DNA of 55,132 nucleotides from Clostridiales bacterium (lineage in GTDB: Bacteria > Bacillota > Clostridia > Oscillospirales > Acutalibacteraceae), in contig DXYF01000023.1 of NCBI GenBank assembly GCA_019415945.1, forward strand, positions 1 through 55,132. The letters are read 5' to 3'. The notes below the pieces were generated by a model that was given only the letters and a program-made list of their open reading frames with translations, ran no database searches and was not told where the DNA came from. Shown here in pieces: positions 8,601-16,966 of the stretch. The position numbers were made by a program, and so were the translations under genes. How positions within the stretch are numbered: the stretch's first letter is position 1; each line of letters opens with the position of its first letter.

Positions 8601-10328
8601 AGAAGTAGTTGCCGCATTATCAACAATTGTACCGTCTTTTGCGTTTACTGTAACCTTAGTAGGGTCATCAGGAGTAGTATCTTCTGTTGCAGTTAAGGTG
8701 TAGGTAAGATCACTCGCACCCTGTTCTATACTTGAAAATTCAAATGTAATTTTAGTTACATTCGGATTCGACAATCTAAAGTACGAAAAATCGTATTTTT
8801 TGCCATTTTCATAGTAATTTTGTGCAAAAGCAGAAATTGAATCGCTGACATTGTACGCAACACCTGTAACACTATACATTCCGTTAATGTCTTGAGTTGA
8901 GGACAATGCAAAATAGTAGTTGATTGTTGAATTGAAAGACTGCTCTAAATATGCTGTATATTTACCTGAAACATCGTATACAGGCGCTACAAGAAGAGTA
9001 TCGCCACCCCAGCTTGAAGGTCTGCTGCTGTCATTTGTCGTTACAAGCAAATAAACGCCTGTTTCCTCACCGACAGACTCTTCAAACACTGCCTTGAACT
9101 CAACATCATCTGTAGGAACAAATGTAATTTCCGAGCTTGTGAGGTCACCAGCATATGTACCGCTTACTACCTGCCATTCCTTGAAAGCATAGCCTGTATT
9201 AGCGGTAGCAGTAAGAGTTACAGAAGTGCCCTCAGTTACCGTATTTGACGGAGCGACAGAAACACTACCCATTAATTCATCGTTAACAGACGCATTAACT
9301 GTATATGTTTCTGCAACTCTTGCAGTAGCAGATACCGTAACATCATTTGCAGGCATCTTAAATGTGTATGTATTACCGCTTCCGCTAACCTCAGTAGCGG
9401 GTTCAACAGTAACGCCACTGCAAACATAGCCATCGTTAGGCGCAACTGTAACAGTAACAGTCTGTCCCTCGGAAGCTGTCTGTGGGTCAACCGAAATTGT
9501 ACAGTTTTCCTGTGTTCCTATATTTACATTATAAGTTTCTAACGCAACAGCTTCTTCCCAAATTTCTTTGGTCATTGTGTCGACGCAAATTCTGACTGTG
9601 CTTGCGCCGCTGTGCAAAAGAGCAATGTTAGTCTGCGGTGTGAGAGTTATTTTACTTGAAGAATCTCCCAGCGGCTGACGGTCATATGATCCTGCGTACT
9701 GAGCAGAACCGTCAGAAAGTCTGAAAAATGTATCGCCCTCATTAAAGGTTACAGTACGGCATACAACATCCGGGTCGGTCGGATGAGTTTCATCAAGCGG
9801 GTAATCTTTCATAGAAGGATCCCATTTACCGGAAGGACCGCCGATAAGATACCATGTTGTTGTAGCCGAACTTCCGCCATCATCATAATAATCCCATGTA
9901 CCACTGTTACTTGAATTTGGATCCCAATTACTCCATATATTACCATAAAGAGTGAAATGATTGTTACCATTCGGAACCGTGTTAAATGTATTAGACTGAT
10001 TCCAAATTTGTGATTGATTATTTGGATTCACACGCAAAAAAGTGAATGAATTGTATGTTTTAGTCGGATCGAGTTCAGCCTTGTACACATTTGTGTCGCC
10101 GATTTTTACAAAATCAATGATTTCAGCTTCCTGTTCAACAACTTGAAGCTTAAAAACAGCACCAGCCTGTGTCCAAGATCCTTCACTCGGAGTAAAATAC
10201 AGCGCGGAGAGACCGGTAATAGTAGCATTGACGCTTACAACACTTACGAGTAATGTCGAAATCACCATCATAACCGACAAAACTATCGAAAGCGTCTTGT
10301 TACCGATGCGCTTTACACTAAGACTCAT
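5700..10328 (-). CDS. 1542-aa secreted repeat protein with carbohydrate-binding-like and InlB/Big-type domains
   Basis: A very large extracellular protein. Its signal peptide (residues 1-36, ending SVNA) resembles that of the CotH protein upstream. Residues about 40-150 look like the CBM26-type starch-binding-like domain frequent in Ruminococcus amylases (YFTPSEGSWTQAGAVF, FLRVNPNNQ). Residues about 265-340 (MPANDVTVSATA) and 343-416 (TANTGYAFKEW) are bacterial InlB-like repeats, with another around 1030-1095 (GNGYMFVEWGY). The last third is beta-rich and unassigned. No catalytic domain, dockerin, sortase signal or C-terminal membrane helix is visible. It has its own strong promoter. Function probably glycan binding or surface structure. 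Confidence 0.85.
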   Translation of the reverse strand: MSLSVKRIGNKTLSIVLSVMMVISTLLVSVVSVNATITGLSALYFTPSEGSWTQAGAVFKLQVVEQEAEIIDFVKIGDTNVYKAELDPTKTYNSFTFLRVNPNNQSQIWNQSNTFNTVPNGNNHFTLYGNIWSNWDPNSSNSGTWDYYDDGGSSATTTWYLIGGPSGKWDPSMKDYPLDETHPTDPDVVCRTVTFNEGDTFFRLSDGSAQYAGSYDRQPLGDSSSKITLTPQTNIALLHSGASTVRICVDTMTKEIWEEAVALETYNVNIGTQENCTISVDPQTASEGQTVTVTVAPNDGYVCSGVTVEPATEVSGSGNTYTFKMPANDVTVSATARVAETYTVNASVNDELMGSVSVAPSNTVTEGTSVTLTATANTGYAFKEWQVVSGTYAGDLTSSEITFVPTDDVEFKAVFEESVGEETGVYLLVTTNDSSRPSSWGGDTLLVAPVYDVSGKYTAYLEQSFNSTINYYFALSSTQDINGMYSVTGVAYNVSDSISAFAQNYYENGKKYDFSYFRLSNPNVTKITFEFSSIEQGASDLTYTLTATEDTTPDDPTKVTVNAKDGTIVDNAATTSDYGTTTLLSGYDEIISDDPAVHYSVYTATKGNMIRIQTVVAASYHQAGYYVAAYVINGITVTAVSQGNGKYEASYLLSESMTSKSLEITPVYYNTNIEKNDDYITFYVDASEVLNDEYASKLAGNTLATYTYYYTGGIGADGDPNANEGDGAYPGQPMLRDNNGKYYTKVAKYYYDANGEKTEYKISGVVVSNYSFDKLHNQFMVAEGKANAQTYDYDDLVQIDRNGYDVVEFKMQYSKNRTNQNILLNDATNNPDVAPTVDLSQFTANNGWDMIVDYDGNATSLIGNLLTEEDMSKNELRIVSVGNQNIEGHGVWSTVWYVYDKDGNYITRGVPSDFLPRLNDSGENTAAYQAIEAAGYANSPAYVSYESISGADSRVDGQWFYSKSVEEVTGNTVVQYADSSDSSEWTEDVDGTTGNIATIAGETSVTVTRNTSVELSATPGNGYMFVEWGYIDADGNYKKFSVNANQQVTDVILDKSYTFVARFVKVSDETLIINHNKYTGPNALGGGGYYYLTVVRHGIDGSTENICTRAENTCSLQVNPLEDEYFTVTLITHMKGNNQFVNWYRLDGSEYQIVEPEEEVVPVDQEVSFTFDVYVSDIYDNEKLLVNVFNYYSDIASVTADAVLNYKYIDRFGSEKTYTVKVTLDDTYLEQNGYTITEDLIYANAPYIDDLYKNCTWEITDQTYSTVGTTATLKATQTVKPCKVTIKVSDDDIATPVSNIPYNSYLTKADGSFYTCDDPNFSYWIVYEFGTLKEVGKCFSKEFNLKIVDDYDIVAVISDPLDTSMSIGSPTYSREQYTDEAGNKYDYLYADFIVSFMDKDYTQLNTTTSSDSVQYRTGLIVEISQNTKIDPGVSTDYSDITFASDDEKLMDFATSGQTSTNRYAYESDNRVVYNFAINNADYNNLNRLDYFVKFQNSPSMQLYVMKAYYYVYQVDANGDIIPDSYQITEAVYFNLYQIANQA

Positions 10329-10351
10329 TGTATAACCTCCATTTTAATCTT

Positions 10352-10380
10352 GTGCCGAAGCCAAAGCGTGACTTCGGCAC
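10352..10380. other. Stem-loop in the leader of the 1542-aa protein gene
   Basis: A 9-bp inverted repeat GTGCCGAAG/CTTCGGCAC with an 11-nt loop begins a few bases after the predicted transcription start and ends 23 nt before the ATG at 10328. It has no T-tract, so it more likely stabilises the 5-prime end of this long mRNA, or marks the 3-prime end of the CotH transcript, than acts as a terminator. Confidence 0.5.
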
Positions 10381-10390
10381 TTATGACATT

Positions 10391-10418
10391 ATTATACACC
10401 TTTTAAAAAATATGTCAA
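10391..10418 (-). promoter_or_regulatory. Sigma-A type promoter for the 1542-aa protein gene
   Basis: On the minus strand TTGACA is followed after 16 nt by TATAAT, a near-consensus vegetative promoter. The -35 box overlaps the last codon and stop of the CotH gene, so this gene can be transcribed independently of its upstream neighbour. Confidence 0.8.
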
Positions 10419-13400
10419 TTACTTATAAGAGCTTTTTGTATTAAAGTTGCGTCACGCACATCAACTACTCCGTCAAGGTTTACATCAAGGAGTGCATATT
10501 GAAGATCTGAAGCATTGCTCATGGAAACTTGTATCATTTGTGCTTCTGTTGCACTCTTGATACTCATATTTTCAACACCGTTTTCGGTAATATATGATCC
10601 CATCTTGTAACGAACACCGTCAATATTTGTAAATCCGAGGGTTTTGTCAGTAGGTTTGTCTGCGGTGTAAACCATGTGAATTGCTGTATAGTAGAAATTA
10701 CGGATGTACTCGGGCTGTGATGTAAGATCCACTACCTCTGTACCCGTCATAAGGTTATCTACAGCCAAATAATATGTGTCCAAAGAGAACCTGTCTGTTA
10801 TGGAGGCATTTACGCTTGTCTTTTTAGTTGTAAATGTGAGCGTGTTCTGCTTTGATGAATCAATGGTAAGAGTTGCCTTGAACTGATACATCTTAAGCGA
10901 ACCCGAATAATCCTGACCAAGGTAAAGATCCTTTGTCATCGCAACCGGAGCTTCGCCGTTAAGCGAAATATACGGAGCGTAAGAAAGTGCCGAAGGAGCC
11001 TTGAAATAGATAGTTACTTCGTGAACGCCTACCGAAGCTGTTACTGAAACTGAAACAATGTTAGACGATATCATCTCGCCGTCTAATGAAACAACAACAT
11101 AGTAGTAATAAGTTCCCTGTGACTCAGAAGTTACAGTCAGAGTATTTTTATCTGACGCAGCACCCAGAGACTGAGCACCTGAACCATCTGAAGATGTTGA
11201 TACGAAGTATTCATAGGTATAAGCCCCTGCACTCGGACTTACTGTAGCAGTAAGTGTAAACTGATCGCCGGCTATTACGGAGCTGTAATCAGATTTAAGT
11301 GAAACTGTGAAGCTTGGAGCTTTTTCAGTAACTGTTACACTTATTGCGTTGGACGCTTCAGACACAGCACCGTCAACAACTGCTTTTACAGTATATGTAT
11401 GCATGCCAACTGCAGCATCAGTAATTTCAAACCTGCCTGTTGCATTTTCTTCAACCATAGTTTCACCGTCAAAGAGTTGATATGTGTCAACAGTGTCGGC
11501 TGATGTTGCGGTGATTACGATTGTCGTTCCCTCTTCTACGCTTGACGGAAGTGCAGAACCCTGTGAATCAGCTGCCGTAATTGTAGGAGCGGCAACAAGA
11601 TCATAGTCGGGATATGATGCAAACTGAGTATCAAGCCACTGAGCACGGGTCTTTGTCCATGTGTTCTTAAGATAATTTACTGCGTCAGAGTGAGTTGCAC
11701 CTGTATCCTTTGAGCCCCATGTGAGCATAGGATCGCTTGCAATAAAGCCCCAGCGAGTCTCATTCATCTGAACAGACGCAGAAATTTGATTGTACCAATT
11801 ATCAATTTTTCCGCCGTCGGAGTAATATGTTTGGATAAGCTCATAGCAACCTTCCTGCGAAGATGTGCCGTTCCATGTCTTTTTGATTACCTTTTGGAAT
11901 TCGTAATTATTTGCAAGCTTCGACTGCAGGTTGTAATCCGTATATGGTGTTTCACTGTTATCAATTGACTTGTTCTTAGCATACCAAGCCTCAGGATTAT
12001 CGGAAACAAGAGGTGTATTGGAATTTGCCTCATACTTAGTTACACCATAACCGTTTTCATTGGTATATTGACCATATGCCCAGTCGTAGTCCCATACAGG
12101 AGAAGCTACAAATTTTGGTGCCGATGCAGAACAGTCATACATTACATAGTAGCTTGTAGCAGCTGAATCAAGATTTGATGAAAGTTCCTGAACCAAGTAA
12201 ACTTTTGCAAATGAATCAACATCCATTTTTGCACTGAGTTCATCAAGAGTATAGCTGTCACCGTAAACCATTGCTTCCATTTCAGCATATTTCTGAGCAA
12301 TGTACTCAACCTGTTCTTTTGTCGCAAACTCAGGTGATTTTACAACAACATGCTGTCCCTTGGGAGAAATGAACCATGAAGCTTCTGCAGTATATCTGTC
12401 AACAATTTCAAACTCAAGGAGATATGTACCTGTGTTATCATAAGGGATAGTGGATGTATTTCCGTCAGCAGAAACATTTGCGTACTGCATTTGATATGTC
12501 TGTCCGCCGTATGAATAAGTTCCGCCAACTGTAGTTTCGTTTACCTCTCCTACCGCGTCCTCGTTAATATCGTCAAATGCTTCGCCTTTAATAAGTTTAG
12601 AGCTGCCGACATCAACTTTTTCAGTTATAAGATACTGTCCCATGTACTCGCCGTTGTCGTAGATATCAACAAATCTGTACTCAGGAGTATAAGGAAGTCC
12701 CAACGCATTGGCAAGATCAAATGTCAAAGTATTTCTCAGCATTGATTCATCAGCATTGTTCGCAAGCAAGCACCAGCTCTTGGCACCCGATGATTCAGCT
12801 GTGTCCATACCAAGAAGATTTGTCTTGGAATCAAGCTTCATATTATATGCATATTTACCGAACAACTGCTGGCTTGCTTCCCAAGAAGAGTTACCTCTTC
12901 CCTTAATCTGCTCAAGAAGCATAGCCTCGGAAAACTCACCAGATGATGAGTTATCCATTGTTACACAGTCGCCGCCTTTTGCTTTTACATCATCTTTAGT
13001 ACCTGTTGCACGGGGATCTGTATACATATCGGCCGTCGGAAGCGGATACTCTGTACCCTTACCGTCTGTTGTATAAAGGAACATAGCATCTGTTGAACCC
13101 TGCATTACCTTTAGATTACCGTTATAAGCACCGCTTACTGTATTATCGCCGATCACAAGATTAACCGAAGCACTGCTGTTAGGCTGGATTTGAGTTCCTG
13201 CAACAGTAACAACACTGTCATAACCGTTATAAACAGTTGCACCGTTTAACGGAGCATTCTTAGGAAGGTAGAATGTATATGGATTTGTAGCAGCGTGTTT
13301 AGCACCATAGTAGTTATTCCACTTAATAAGTGTTGAAACAGAATCATTTGAAGCGGGGTTTACATCAACCCACAATCCGTCGCCTGCCGATGTGATATAA

Positions 13401-14929
13401 GCTGCTTTATTGTATGCATAAGAAGCTGTGATCGTTACATTTTGAGCAGGCATCGTAAATGTATATGTATTGCCGCTTCCGTTTGCAGTAATTTCCGATC
13501 CGTCATCTGCCTCTACTTTAATGCCTGTGCAAACAAAGAAATCTTTGCTCGGCACAGCAGTTACAGTTACCGTATCTTCTGCATCAGCAGTGTTTTCGGT
13601 TTTACCATCAGCCTTAGCAGTAAGAGATACAGTACCGCTTACTGAATTATCTGTAATAGTATACTGTCCGGTTGTTGACTGTGAACTGTCAATCTCATAA
13701 GAAAGAGTATGTGTTGCAGGAACATACTTAATAACAACATTACCGGATGAAGACAAGCTGTTAAATCTTACAAGTCCGTTGTTATTGTCAGTCGATGCAC
13801 CTGCACTTAAAACATCGAGAACCACAGAGGTTGTGCTGTCAGTAAATTCTGCCCCTGTTTTACCGTACCACTCATCAGTGTTACCGTTGCCTGTGTGAAT
13901 CATAAAGTAATTGGGAACCTGCTGCTGAGTACCGCTGTAATCCAGTGTAACTGTTTCCGAAAGCTCAGCAAGCGTGCTATAGGTATTAAGTGTGTAAATA
14001 CCGTCGCCGTCAGAATCAGTAAGCTGCATAGTCTGAGAATCTACATCCCATGCATAGCTGTCGCTGTCGGTATATGTGTAAATATACTCTCCCAGAGAAT
14101 TTTTAATTCTGAAACGACCGCCGATATAATATGATTTTTCTGTGGGAGTAACGGAACCTGACTCAAGCCAAACAAGAGGAGTAGGATCAGTGTCACTAGT
14201 TGCCTTTACACATACATAGTATGTCTGTCCGCTTACCGGCGTGAAGAAGAAAGCACCGTTAGCACCGATTGAAGACGAAAGCGGACTTTCAAAAGAAGTG
14301 TCAGCAACCGAGGTATCAACACCTGAAGCTGTTGTGTACTCAACACTGTCAGCAAAAACTCTAAACCATGCATTGCCGTTTGCATTGCTTCCCGTACCGG
14401 CAGAAGTAATTTCAAATTTATATGTACCGTCTGCTGTTACTTCTGTAGCTGTTGTAGCTGAACCAACCGGAGTATCCCATGAATATACGCCGTTATAGTT
14501 ACCGTGAAGTTTATATACGGGAGATGAAGTTTCTCCGCCTTCTGAATAAACAGACCACGTTTCGGTGTTCTTATCATAAATCTGTTCTGTAGTTGCCCAA
14601 CCGCTTGGTAAAGTTAAATTACCCGTTTGATTTCCGCCGTTGCTCGAAAAAATACATTTTTGAGTGTCAGTGGGAATGTCAAGGTAGTAGACATCACCAC
14701 TCAAGAGTGTCATCTGAACGCCGGGCCATTTAGAAGAACTGCCGCTGTCATTCCAATAATGCATATAAGGATCAGCCCAAGGTGCATTACCGTTATTTCT
14801 GAGATAAACTCTTGCATTTTCAGCAGCGTTTACATTTACAACACCGACAAGAGTCATTGAAAACACCATGATTAAAGCAATGATAACAGACAATGACTTC
14901 TTGCCGATACGAAAAATACTTTTTTTCAT
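10415..14929 (-). CDS. Secreted CotH-kinase family protein with starch-binding-like domain and dockerin
   Basis: A 1504-aa exported protein. Signal peptide at residues 1-35. Residues 38-125 resemble a CBM26 starch-binding module (VYLRNNGNAPW, KWPGVQM). Beta-sandwich and InlB-like repeats follow to about 505. A CotH kinase domain spans about 600-1105, with IKGRGNSSWE at 675-684 and VWDYDWAYGQ at 945-954; CotH-family domains act as atypical protein kinases in spore coats. Ig-like domains cover about 1110-1300. The C-terminus (about 1447-1504) is a dockerin whose second repeat is intact (LDVNLDGVVDVRDATLIQ) while the first lacks normal calcium ligands. It has a strong own promoter. Confidence 0.92.
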   Translation of the reverse strand: MKKSIFRIGKKSLSVIIALIMVFSMTLVGVVNVNAAENARVYLRNNGNAPWADPYMHYWNDSGSSSKWPGVQMTLLSGDVYYLDIPTDTQKCIFSSNGGNQTGNLTLPSGWATTEQIYDKNTETWSVYSEGGETSSPVYKLHGNYNGVYSWDTPVGSATTATEVTADGTYKFEITSAGTGSNANGNAWFRVFADSVEYTTASGVDTSVADTSFESPLSSSIGANGAFFFTPVSGQTYYVCVKATSDTDPTPLVWLESGSVTPTEKSYYIGGRFRIKNSLGEYIYTYTDSDSYAWDVDSQTMQLTDSDGDGIYTLNTYSTLAELSETVTLDYSGTQQQVPNYFMIHTGNGNTDEWYGKTGAEFTDSTTSVVLDVLSAGASTDNNNGLVRFNSLSSSGNVVIKYVPATHTLSYEIDSSQSTTGQYTITDNSVSGTVSLTAKADGKTENTADAEDTVTVTAVPSKDFFVCTGIKVEADDGSEITANGSGNTYTFTMPAQNVTITASYAYNKAAYITSAGDGLWVDVNPASNDSVSTLIKWNNYYGAKHAATNPYTFYLPKNAPLNGATVYNGYDSVVTVAGTQIQPNSSASVNLVIGDNTVSGAYNGNLKVMQGSTDAMFLYTTDGKGTEYPLPTADMYTDPRATGTKDDVKAKGGDCVTMDNSSSGEFSEAMLLEQIKGRGNSSWEASQQLFGKYAYNMKLDSKTNLLGMDTAESSGAKSWCLLANNADESMLRNTLTFDLANALGLPYTPEYRFVDIYDNGEYMGQYLITEKVDVGSSKLIKGEAFDDINEDAVGEVNETTVGGTYSYGGQTYQMQYANVSADGNTSTIPYDNTGTYLLEFEIVDRYTAEASWFISPKGQHVVVKSPEFATKEQVEYIAQKYAEMEAMVYGDSYTLDELSAKMDVDSFAKVYLVQELSSNLDSAATSYYVMYDCSASAPKFVASPVWDYDWAYGQYTNENGYGVTKYEANSNTPLVSDNPEAWYAKNKSIDNSETPYTDYNLQSKLANNYEFQKVIKKTWNGTSSQEGCYELIQTYYSDGGKIDNWYNQISASVQMNETRWGFIASDPMLTWGSKDTGATHSDAVNYLKNTWTKTRAQWLDTQFASYPDYDLVAAPTITAADSQGSALPSSVEEGTTIVITATSADTVDTYQLFDGETMVEENATGRFEITDAAVGMHTYTVKAVVDGAVSEASNAISVTVTEKAPSFTVSLKSDYSSVIAGDQFTLTATVSPSAGAYTYEYFVSTSSDGSGAQSLGAASDKNTLTVTSESQGTYYYYVVVSLDGEMISSNIVSVSVTASVGVHEVTIYFKAPSALSYAPYISLNGEAPVAMTKDLYLGQDYSGSLKMYQFKATLTIDSSKQNTLTFTTKKTSVNASITDRFSLDTYYLAVDNLMTGTEVVDLTSQPEYIRNFYYTAIHMVYTADKPTDKTLGFTNIDGVRYKMGSYITENGVENMSIKSATEAQMIQVSMSNASDLQYALLDVNLDGVVDVRDATLIQKALISN

Positions 14930-15341
14930 AGATTATTACCTCCATAACCTTTAATACTGATTAAATTCAGAGAATATTGAACAAACTGCAGAATTTTTAA
15001 CCTTTACTGTCTGACCTACAGTGGAATAAATACCAGAAAAAAATTCCACAGCATCAATGATTTCAGCTTATTATAACATTTTAGTTAAAATATTTCAATA
15101 CTTTTAATTTCTTTTATAATATTTGTTTAAATTATTGTGTAATATATAAAGATTATGTAAATTTTCCGTTGTATACTAAGTTTTTTACTAATAAAAAATT
15201 TATTTTATTTAGATAAAACCTTGTTTTATTTTCTTTTAACCATTAAGTTTGTGCAATTTTTTAAAAAATCAGCCGTTTTAACATAATTACACCTTCCTAT
15301 TTGTTACTATTTTTAAAATATGAATCATTTTAGACAAATAA
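14930..15341. other. AT-rich intergenic region and long leader upstream of the CotH gene
   Basis: No convincing ORF. On the minus strand it holds a promoter at 15070-15098 and then a leader of about 130 nt. The leader includes a short stem GTGGAAT/ATTCCAC (about 15021-15049) and ends with a GGAGG ribosome site before the ATG at 14929. The outer part (15100-15341) is very A+T rich with no recognisable element. Confidence 0.6.
15070..15098 (-). promoter_or_regulatory. Promoter of the CotH-dockerin gene
   Basis: Minus-strand TTGAAA and TATAAT are separated by exactly 17 nt. The inferred start is near 15063, giving a leader of roughly 134 nt. Confidence 0.8.
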
Positions 15342-15343
15342 AA

Positions 15344-15380
15344 AGGACACAGCGTGTATAAAATGCACAAGCTGTGTCCT
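15344..15380 (-). terminator. Terminator of the 15.4-19.3 kb operon
   Basis: A 10-bp stem AGGACACAGC/GCTGTGTCCT, with further inner pairing GTG/CAC, is followed on the minus strand by TTTTTATTTG. It sits just past the acyltransferase stop. Confidence 0.9.
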
Positions 15381-15387
15381 AAACACA

Positions 15388-16422
15388 TTATTTTTTATTT
15401 TTGCCGAATGAAATAAGTTGTTTTGTCGGAAATGAAAACAGCGGTAAAGCACATATAAATGCGATCAAAACTGCAATTAGAATATAAATAAGTGTGGCCA
15501 AGGTTTCTCCTGTTAAACCGGAAATTCGGTTGTACACATCAAAATGCTCCAAGACAAACAAAAATGCCTTATGCCAAAAATATATCTGAAGCGTTTTTGT
15601 GCCTACACCTGACAAAAAGCCAAGATTTTTGTTTGGAACAAGGCACAACAGCGAAAATCCGAACAAGGCGGAAACGGCATATGTCATACCCCTTACTATA
15701 AATCCGAAATTATAATATTCGCCAAGGTAACTGAAATTATTTCTGCCTGTAAACATAGAGCGGAATAATTTGTAGGTGTCAGTATAAAAAATGAACAATA
15801 ACAAAATTCCGACTACAAATAATACTGAAATAATTTTAAGCCATTTTTTAGAAATTAACCTTAAAATTTGTTCGGGTTTTATCATATATCCTATAATAAA
15901 AAACGGCAAAAAAACAACTATTCGCATCAATACAAGTTTATCACCGAGATTTTTGTCAAATCCCGACATACATCCGATCACAAGTGAAATAAGTAACAAA
16001 ATCTTTGTGTTGTATTCTCTGAAAAGCCAAACAATAGAAATGAACACCGCCATTGCCCACATAAACCAAGCGAATGAATCGTACATATCAAGAACGGAAT
16101 ACTTAAAATCTTCATTTAAAATTATTGAAAGCAATGCCATCATGATTCTGATTGCTATCCCTATTAATACATACGATATTACCTTTTGCTTTGGAAATTT
16201 TGTTTCCTTATCCATGGGCTTTGTAAACAGTCCGCTTATAAATATAAACAGCGGCATATGTACGGAATAAATTATCAGAAACAAACTCTTTTCAAGATGA
16301 TTTCCGTCCTGTCGGGCAATAAAGTCAATAGCATGCCCAATTACTACAAGTATTATCGCTAAAAGCTTAATATTATCAAAAAGATAAATTCTCTCTTTTA
16401 AAACCGGTTCTTTAACCCTCAT
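15388..16422 (-). CDS. Acyltransferase family 3 membrane protein
   Basis: A 344-aa polytopic membrane protein with about ten hydrophobic segments. The N-terminal LFDNIKLLAIILVVIGHAID carries the family histidine, and the later PLFIFISGLFTK segment is also typical of the acyltransferase 3 (OafA/YiaH, NodX-type) family. Members transfer acetyl or succinyl groups to cell-surface sugars. It is the last gene of a minus-strand run of five; 12 nt separate it from the preceding gene. AAAGGA precedes the ATG. Substrate unknown, but the neighbours point to envelope decoration. Confidence 0.85.
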   Translation of the reverse strand: MRVKEPVLKERIYLFDNIKLLAIILVVIGHAIDFIARQDGNHLEKSLFLIIYSVHMPLFIFISGLFTKPMDKETKFPKQKVISYVLIGIAIRIMMALLSIILNEDFKYSVLDMYDSFAWFMWAMAVFISIVWLFREYNTKILLLISLVIGCMSGFDKNLGDKLVLMRIVVFLPFFIIGYMIKPEQILRLISKKWLKIISVLFVVGILLLFIFYTDTYKLFRSMFTGRNNFSYLGEYYNFGFIVRGMTYAVSALFGFSLLCLVPNKNLGFLSGVGTKTLQIYFWHKAFLFVLEHFDVYNRISGLTGETLATLIYILIAVLIAFICALPLFSFPTKQLISFGKNKK

Positions 16423-16434
16423 TTATTATTCCTT

Positions 16435-16932
16435 TCATTCCTTTGTAAAGTAAACTTCATAATCACTGTAATTTACAGTTATTCCTTCAACAGCACCGTC
16501 TTTTCTTTGAAGTTCAAAGGTTGTGTTTGTTCCGTCGTCAAAATATACTTCAACGGTATCTTCTGATTTAACAATATACTCTCCCGTATGTGTTCCGTCG
16601 GATATATCTCCGGGTGAAAGCCACAAGGAAAACGTACCGTCAGAATTGAAAGTCAAAGAGCCCTTATAATTTGTATAATAAGTATTGTATATCTCGCTTA
16701 GCTCAACCTCATCGCCGCTTGCATTGTGAGCGGAAGACGGCGTCCACTGACAGTCAACAAGTCCCTTTGTGTTCGCCGAGGACTCGGTACAGCCTTTTAT
16801 AAGGATAACGGCAAATACAACAGCAACTGCTAAAATTACAGCGACTGATATAATTTTCAGCCTTTTTTGCTTTCCGCTTATATTTTTTGAAGCTGATTTT
16901 GATTTTCCCTTATTTTTTGTTTTTTTAGCCAT
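16435..16932 (-). CDS. Membrane-anchored lipocalin-like surface protein (paralogue A)
   Basis: A 165-aa protein with a very basic N-terminus (residues 1-26), one transmembrane segment (about 27-47) and an extracellular domain of about 115 residues. Its C-terminal half contains GSLTFNSDGTFSLW, GEYIVKSEDTVEVYF and a final YSDYEVYFTKE, matching the next gene segment by segment, so the two are tandem paralogues. The pattern suits a small beta-barrel or META/lipocalin-like fold. A cysteine follows the helix (IKGC), but the preceding residues do not make a good lipobox. Function unknown. Confidence 0.75.
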   Translation of the reverse strand: MAKKTKNKGKSKSASKNISGKQKRLKIISVAVILAVAVVFAVILIKGCTESSANTKGLVDCQWTPSSAHNASGDEVELSEIYNTYYTNYKGSLTFNSDGTFSLWLSPGDISDGTHTGEYIVKSEDTVEVYFDDGTNTTFELQRKDGAVEGITVNYSDYEVYFTKE

Positions 16933-16966
16933 AATATCACCGTTTTAAACAAATGTAATGTTTCTG

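Noticed and set aside
12708..13076. 122-codon frame opposite the CotH gene
   Set aside because: Shadow frame of a strongly supported gene, without start context.
15791..16270. 159-codon frame opposite the acyltransferase gene
   Set aside because: Antisense to a conserved membrane protein; product is low-complexity Ile/Asn-rich as expected from reversed hydrophobic codons.
16783..16797. Lipobox in the 165-aa surface protein
   Set aside because: The residues before the cysteine (LIKG) do not fit the consensus well and the basic N-terminus is longer than usual; a plain membrane anchor is more likely.
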